A program made the translations under genes and the position numbers. From NCBI GenBank assembly GCA_017557085.1, contig JAFZAR010000334.1, positions 1 to 10,234 on the forward strand: a DNA stretch of 10,234 nt, read 5' to 3'. Under the pieces are notes generated by a model. The model was not told the origin of the DNA and did not search any database. It worked only from the letters and a program-made list of their open reading frames with translations. Of the stretch, positions 6,632 through 10,234 are shown one piece after another. Position 1 is the first letter of the stretch. Each line of letters starts with the position of its first letter. The stretch comes from Verrucomicrobiota bacterium. Lineage in GTDB: Bacteria > Verrucomicrobiota > Verrucomicrobiia > Limisphaerales > UBA1412.

Positions 6632-8138
6632 TTTGTGGATCGAGATAGGATTTTTCATTCTGGCTGCCATAGGTCTGACCTTATGGTTTGCCTGGCAGCG
6701 CAAGTCACTTGAAGTTCAGAGAGAACAAACTCTGCTGGAAACCAAGAAACGCTCAGAGGAATATCTGGAGGAAGGACGAAAAAAGCTGGAAGAATTCACT
6801 CGCCTTAAGGAAGAGAACTATCGCGAAAAAGAAGAAGCCCTCACCCATCGTGAAGGTCTGATTGGTCTGCAGCTGCAAGGCATTCTGGAACAAGAAACTA
6901 ATCTGAAACAACGACAGGAGCGTTTGGATGAACGTGAAGCTGACCTTGCTTTTTCCCGTAAAAACCTCAACGAGGAAATCGAAGCCTGGCGCAAGAGACT
7001 TTCTCAGACAGCGGGAATATCCGTTGAGGATGCCAGAGATATGCTGATGAGAGAGGTAGAAAAATCAGCCGCTAACGATGCTCTTAAACTTTCCAAGCGC
7101 ATTCTGAAAAACGCTGAAACCTCCGCCAAAGAACAAGCCACCAGAATCCTGTCCGCAGCCATCCAGCGCTGCGCCATTGCACATACCATGGACATTGATT
7201 CTTCTGTCATAGCACTGCCCAATGACGAGATCAAAGGCCGTATCATTGGACGTGAAGGACGCAACATCAAGGCTTTTGAAAATCAAACCGGCGTAACAGT
7301 CCTGGTGGATGACTCACCTAACACGATCATTCTCTCTGGTTTGGATCCGATCCGTCGGGAAATAGCCAAACGTGCCATGCTGACCATGGTCAAGGACGGA
7401 AGGATTAATCCCACTCGCATCGAGGAAGTAGTCAATCAATCCGCACAGCAGGTAGAAGAAATTGGCATGGAATCGGCTCAAGATGCGATCCACCAGGTCG
7501 GACTGACTCTTCTTCCCGATCCCATCATGAAAATGCTGGGAAGACTCAAATTCCGCTACAGCTACTCTCAAAATATCCTTTCTCACTCCATCGAAGTCGC
7601 TCACTTGTCTGGTCTTTTAGCTGGTGAGCTGGGACTGAATATCACACTGGCAAAACGAGCAGGACTGCTGCATGATATTGGTAAAGCGGTCACTCACGAA
7701 ACTGAAGGCGGACATGCCAAAGCTGGTGCAGAATTTCTGGAACGCAATATGGAATCGCCAGAAATCGTCGAATGTGTCGCCAAACATCACGATTCTGTCA
7801 CACTGTCGGATCCCTCGCCGCTGCTCTGCATTGTTGCCGCTGCGGATGCCGTAAGCGCGGCACGCCCCGGCGCTCGTCTGGAAAACATGGAAACTTATAT
7901 CAAGCGTCTCAATCAGCTGGAAGCTATCGGCAAAGGTTTGCCCGCAGTGGATCGTTGTTTTGCACTGCAGGCCGGACGTGAATTCCGTGTTTTTGTCAAA
8001 CCAGAACAGGCAACGGATGAACAATGTTCCATGCTGGCTAAATATCTGGTTACAAAGATACAGGATGAGCTTCAATATCCTGGGCAGATCCGTATCACCA
8101 TTATCCGGGAACACCGCTGCGAAATCATCGCCGAATAA
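6624..8138 (+). CDS. rny: Ribonuclease Y
   Basis: This is a 504-residue membrane-anchored endoribonuclease that starts decay of many mRNAs in bacteria that have it. Residues 4-24 form one N-terminal membrane segment. A long charged coiled coil (about 28-130, rich in E/K/R) follows. The KH RNA-binding domain has its GxxG loop as GREG (209-212) in 'KGRIIGREGRNIKAFE'. The HD hydrolase domain has H321 (ILSHSIEVA), the HD pair at 350-351 (GLLHDIGKA) and D408 (AAADAVSA). The family-typical end 'YPGQIRITIIRE' is at 485-495. Length and domain order are normal and no key residue is missing. The start at 6624 overlaps the preceding stop by 8 bases and no other good start is near. Its place after the folate enzyme and a 6S RNA gathers RNA-related functions in one unit. 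Confidence 0.96.
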   Translation: MNNLWIEIGFFILAAIGLTLWFAWQRKSLEVQREQTLLETKKRSEEYLEEGRKKLEEFTRLKEENYREKEEALTHREGLIGLQLQGILEQETNLKQRQERLDEREADLAFSRKNLNEEIEAWRKRLSQTAGISVEDARDMLMREVEKSAANDALKLSKRILKNAETSAKEQATRILSAAIQRCAIAHTMDIDSSVIALPNDEIKGRIIGREGRNIKAFENQTGVTVLVDDSPNTIILSGLDPIRREIAKRAMLTMVKDGRINPTRIEEVVNQSAQQVEEIGMESAQDAIHQVGLTLLPDPIMKMLGRLKFRYSYSQNILSHSIEVAHLSGLLAGELGLNITLAKRAGLLHDIGKAVTHETEGGHAKAGAEFLERNMESPEIVECVAKHHDSVTLSDPSPLLCIVAAADAVSAARPGARLENMETYIKRLNQLEAIGKGLPAVDRCFALQAGREFRVFVKPEQATDEQCSMLAKYLVTKIQDELQYPGQIRITIIREHRCEIIAE

Positions 8139-8148
8139 AAATTCCGCT

Positions 8149-9537
8149 ATGACGTTCCTCCGACTCCAATTTTCTATCACACTTTTCTTTTTTCTTCTTT
8201 TTTTGACATCACATGGAGACGCTCAGGAAAATAAATCCACAGGTGGGCAAACTCTTTCCATCATTACTCCGCATACAGAATCCATTCGTCAGGAAATTGG
8301 TCTTAAATTTTCCAACTGGTACCAAGAACGTTTTAAGGAAAATATCAAGCTAGACTGGCGAAATGTAGGCGGCTCCAGCGACACTATCCGTTTTATTCGT
8401 TCCGAATTTACCGCCAAGCCAAACGGCATCGGACTGGATATCCTCTTCGGATGTGGTGTAGATCCCTACTTTGACCTTAAAAATGAAAAACTTTTGGAAC
8501 ACTGTCTCCTATCGGAAGACATCCTTGCACCCATTCCTGCCGATAATCAAGGCACACTACTGCGTGATCCCGATGGGTTCTGGTATGGGGTCACGATCGC
8601 TACTTTCGGAATACTGAACAATCTCCGTGTTCAGGAATACAATCATTTACTTCAACCTAAAAGCTGGAAAGACCTCGCCCTTCCGGAACTTCATGACTGG
8701 GTCGCTATCAGTGATCCCCGCAACAGTGGCAGTATGTATACTATGATGGAGGTGATCCTCCAGGGATACGGCTGGGAAGAAGGCTGGAGGATACTCACAG
8801 GTATGGCTGCAAACTCAACCTCCATTGGTCGTTATGCCACGGACGCACCGCGGCTGACAGCTCTGGGTAATACGGCTTCCGGCATCTGCATCGATTTTTA
8901 CGGTTTCACTCAGGTCAACGCACACGGCAAAACAAACATGATATTCACGATCCCGGAAGATTTCTCCATTCTCTCACCAGATTGTATTGCTATTTTGAAA
9001 GGTACAGAACACTTACAAGAAGCCCAGAGATTCATTGAGTTTGTATTGAGCGATGACGGACAAAAGCTATGGATGTTCCCTGTTGGCACATCGGAAGGAC
9101 CTGTAAGATCCGCCTTGCTGAGAATGCCGATCCGCAAAGATCTTTACAGCCGCTATCCGCAATACTCCCCCGTTCAGAATTCCCCTTTTCATGAAAGCAA
9201 TGCTGTAAATGGAAACACCAACAGTATTTTTACATTAGATAATGATTTGGCATACAAACGCAGAGATCTGGTCTGCGGACTGATTGGTGCCCAATTGATA
9301 GATACACACCCGGAATTGCGAAAAGCCTGGACGGAGGCAATCCGAAGAGGCAAAGCGGAAGAAACACTCACCCGTCTCTCAAAGCCGCTTATCACTGAGA
9401 ACGAGCTCCAAACACTTCTACAAAACGAATGGAAAGATCCCATTCAAAAGAACCGCATCAAGATCCGCTGGCAAGTCGAAGCGCAGTCGCGCTGCCGAGC
9501 CATCCGGAAGGAACTGCGTCAACAACCCAAAACATGA
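8149..9537 (+). CDS. Secreted solute-binding protein (ABC transporter, ferric/phosphonate-type fold)
   Basis: This 462-residue protein has a clear signal peptide: MTFLRLQF, a hydrophobic core rich in F and L at about residues 8-20, and likely cleavage after SHGDA (25). No lipobox cysteine is present. The mature part resembles periplasmic binding proteins of the AfuA/FbpA-like cluster. 'LSIITPHTESIRQEIGLKFSNWY' starts it. 'DGFWYGVTIATFGILNN' (142-158) and 'DWVAISDPRNSGSMYTM' (183-199) match the hinge and ligand regions, and 'AQRFIEFVLSDDGQKLW' (292-308) matches the late helix. The ligand cannot be read from sequence. Residues after about 340 form a basic, helix-prone extension longer than usual. 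ATG 8149 was chosen because it begins the signal peptide; the frame's earlier part lies inside rny. There is no obvious Shine-Dalgarno sequence. It starts 10 bases after the rny stop. No permease or ATPase gene is in the window. Confidence 0.85.
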   Translation: MTFLRLQFSITLFFFLLFLTSHGDAQENKSTGGQTLSIITPHTESIRQEIGLKFSNWYQERFKENIKLDWRNVGGSSDTIRFIRSEFTAKPNGIGLDILFGCGVDPYFDLKNEKLLEHCLLSEDILAPIPADNQGTLLRDPDGFWYGVTIATFGILNNLRVQEYNHLLQPKSWKDLALPELHDWVAISDPRNSGSMYTMMEVILQGYGWEEGWRILTGMAANSTSIGRYATDAPRLTALGNTASGICIDFYGFTQVNAHGKTNMIFTIPEDFSILSPDCIAILKGTEHLQEAQRFIEFVLSDDGQKLWMFPVGTSEGPVRSALLRMPIRKDLYSRYPQYSPVQNSPFHESNAVNGNTNSIFTLDNDLAYKRRDLVCGLIGAQLIDTHPELRKAWTEAIRRGKAEETLTRLSKPLITENELQTLLQNEWKDPIQKNRIKIRWQVEAQSRCRAIRKELRQQPKT

Positions 9538-9542
9538 CATTT

Positions 9543-10234
9543 ATGAAAAAATCTTTATTGATCCATGCTTTTTTATCTTCCATTTTAGCACTCAGTTTTT
9601 TTCTTGATCAACTGATCTGCCAAGCGGGTGATCTGCGTTTCAGTGATCCATCTTTGTCGATACAACCTCCAACTGGTGCGGTGGGATTTCCTGACCGCTC
9701 ACCGGATATGGACGCACTTCCCGGTTTTCAAAATCCTCCAAGTGGATACGGCAATGTTCCTTTCTTTTGGTGGCTGGGAGATCCCCTAACACCGGAACGA
9801 CTACGTTGGGAGATCGATCAACTGGCAGACAGAGGAACTGTGGGACTGCAAGTTAACTATGCTCACAGCGATCAAGGCGGTCTTATCTATGGTTACACTT
9901 ACCCCAGTTCGCCCGCGCTGTTCACAGATGAATGGTGGGAGCTGTTCAAAGAGTTTCAGCATGACGCTGCCGCAAAAGGAATGTCGGTCAGCCTAAGCGA
10001 TTACACATTAGGTATCGGACAGGGAGCATTCATGGATGAAGCCCTCAAAAACAATCCTGATATCCAAGGTGGCAATCTCCGCAGTGAATCAAAAGATGTC
10101 ACAATCTCGGCAACTCTGCACTGGGAACTGAAAGAAAAGCCACTCTGTGTGATTGCCTACCCAATTAACGATGGCAAACTAGATTCCTTTCGATCCCTTG
10201 ATCTCACAGAAAAGATTTCCAACACAGTTTTGGA
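9543..10234 (+). CDS. Secreted glycoside hydrolase, GH106-like, N-terminal part (runs off right edge)
   Basis: A frame of 230 codons stays open to the window end. A signal peptide is evident: MKKSLLIHAF, a hydrophobic run to about residue 20, and likely cleavage after CQA (28). The mature part begins with a proline-rich linker, then 'PPSGYGNVPFFWWLGDPLT' and 'RLRWEIDQLADRGTVGLQVNYAH'. 'ALFTDEWWELFKEFQHDAAAKG' and a 'SLSDYTLGIGQGAF' segment follow. This series (WW.G..lT.e.l..di..l...G..g.Q, then eWWel...f..dA..kG) resembles the N-terminal barrel of GH106 alpha-L-rhamnosidase-like enzymes. The catalytic residues lie beyond the window or cannot be assigned, so substrate is unknown. An in-frame ATG at 9534 (MTFMKKS) overlaps the previous stop as ATGA and is the alternative start. 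The close junction suggests co-expression with the solute-binding protein. Confidence 0.75.
   Translation, partial: MKKSLLIHAFLSSILALSFFLDQLICQAGDLRFSDPSLSIQPPTGAVGFPDRSPDMDALPGFQNPPSGYGNVPFFWWLGDPLTPERLRWEIDQLADRGTVGLQVNYAHSDQGGLIYGYTYPSSPALFTDEWWELFKEFQHDAAAKGMSVSLSDYTLGIGQGAFMDEALKNNPDIQGGNLRSESKDVTISATLHWELKEKPLCVIAYPINDGKLDSFRSLDLTEKISNTVL

Noticed and set aside
7960..8148. 5' extension of the solute-binding protein by 63 codons into rny
   Set aside because: It would overlap most of the rny C-terminus and bury the obvious signal peptide that starts at ATG 8149.
7617..8180. Antisense frame of 187 codons opposite rny
   Set aside because: It is a shadow of the strongly supported rny frame, with no family resemblance.

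Overview
The window (roughly 45-50% G+C by eye) is bacterial and diderm in character. It carries an AsmA-like envelope protein, an EIIA-Ntr-like protein, RNase Y and a secreted GH106-like glycoside hydrolase. The mix of RNase Y, a RarA with a GATTHNP sensor-1 region, AsmA-type repeats and GH106-like enzymes suggests the PVC group (Lentisphaerota, Verrucomicrobiota, Kiritimatiellota). That placement is inference from family resemblance, not a search.

The left half reads leftward. A nitrogen-type PTS EIIA gene (3612-4091) is followed after 19 bases by argS (1841-3592). A perfect 13-bp inverted repeat (1784-1811) probably ends that unit. Beyond it, on the same strand, an AsmA/TamB-like envelope gene starts at 1672 and runs off the left edge.

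The divergent gap (4092-4408) holds two hairpins and no convincing gene. Rightward from it lies a structure-rich stretch of about 190 bases (4409-4600). It folds on paper into one long interrupted hairpin with a central bubble and ends in a T tract. I read it as a 6S RNA, the regulator that binds the housekeeping RNA polymerase.

Twenty bases later a tightly packed series begins: rarA (4621-6057), 5-formyltetrahydrofolate cyclo-ligase (6050-6631), RNase Y (6624-8138), a secreted solute-binding protein (8149-9537) and the start of a secreted glycoside hydrolase (9543 to the right edge). The first two junctions are the same 8-base overlap, ATGAATRA. The next gap is 10 bases with no terminator. 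The last junction is 5 bases, or an ATGA overlap if the alternative start is used.

The first part of this series is housekeeping: replication-fork maintenance, folate and RNA decay. The last two genes point to polysaccharide breakdown and uptake. The 6S RNA next to rarA and the folate enzyme fits a recurrent bacterial arrangement. The two secreted carbohydrate genes on the same apparent transcript are the less expected part. I see no tRNA, rRNA, CRISPR array, transposase or prophage gene.
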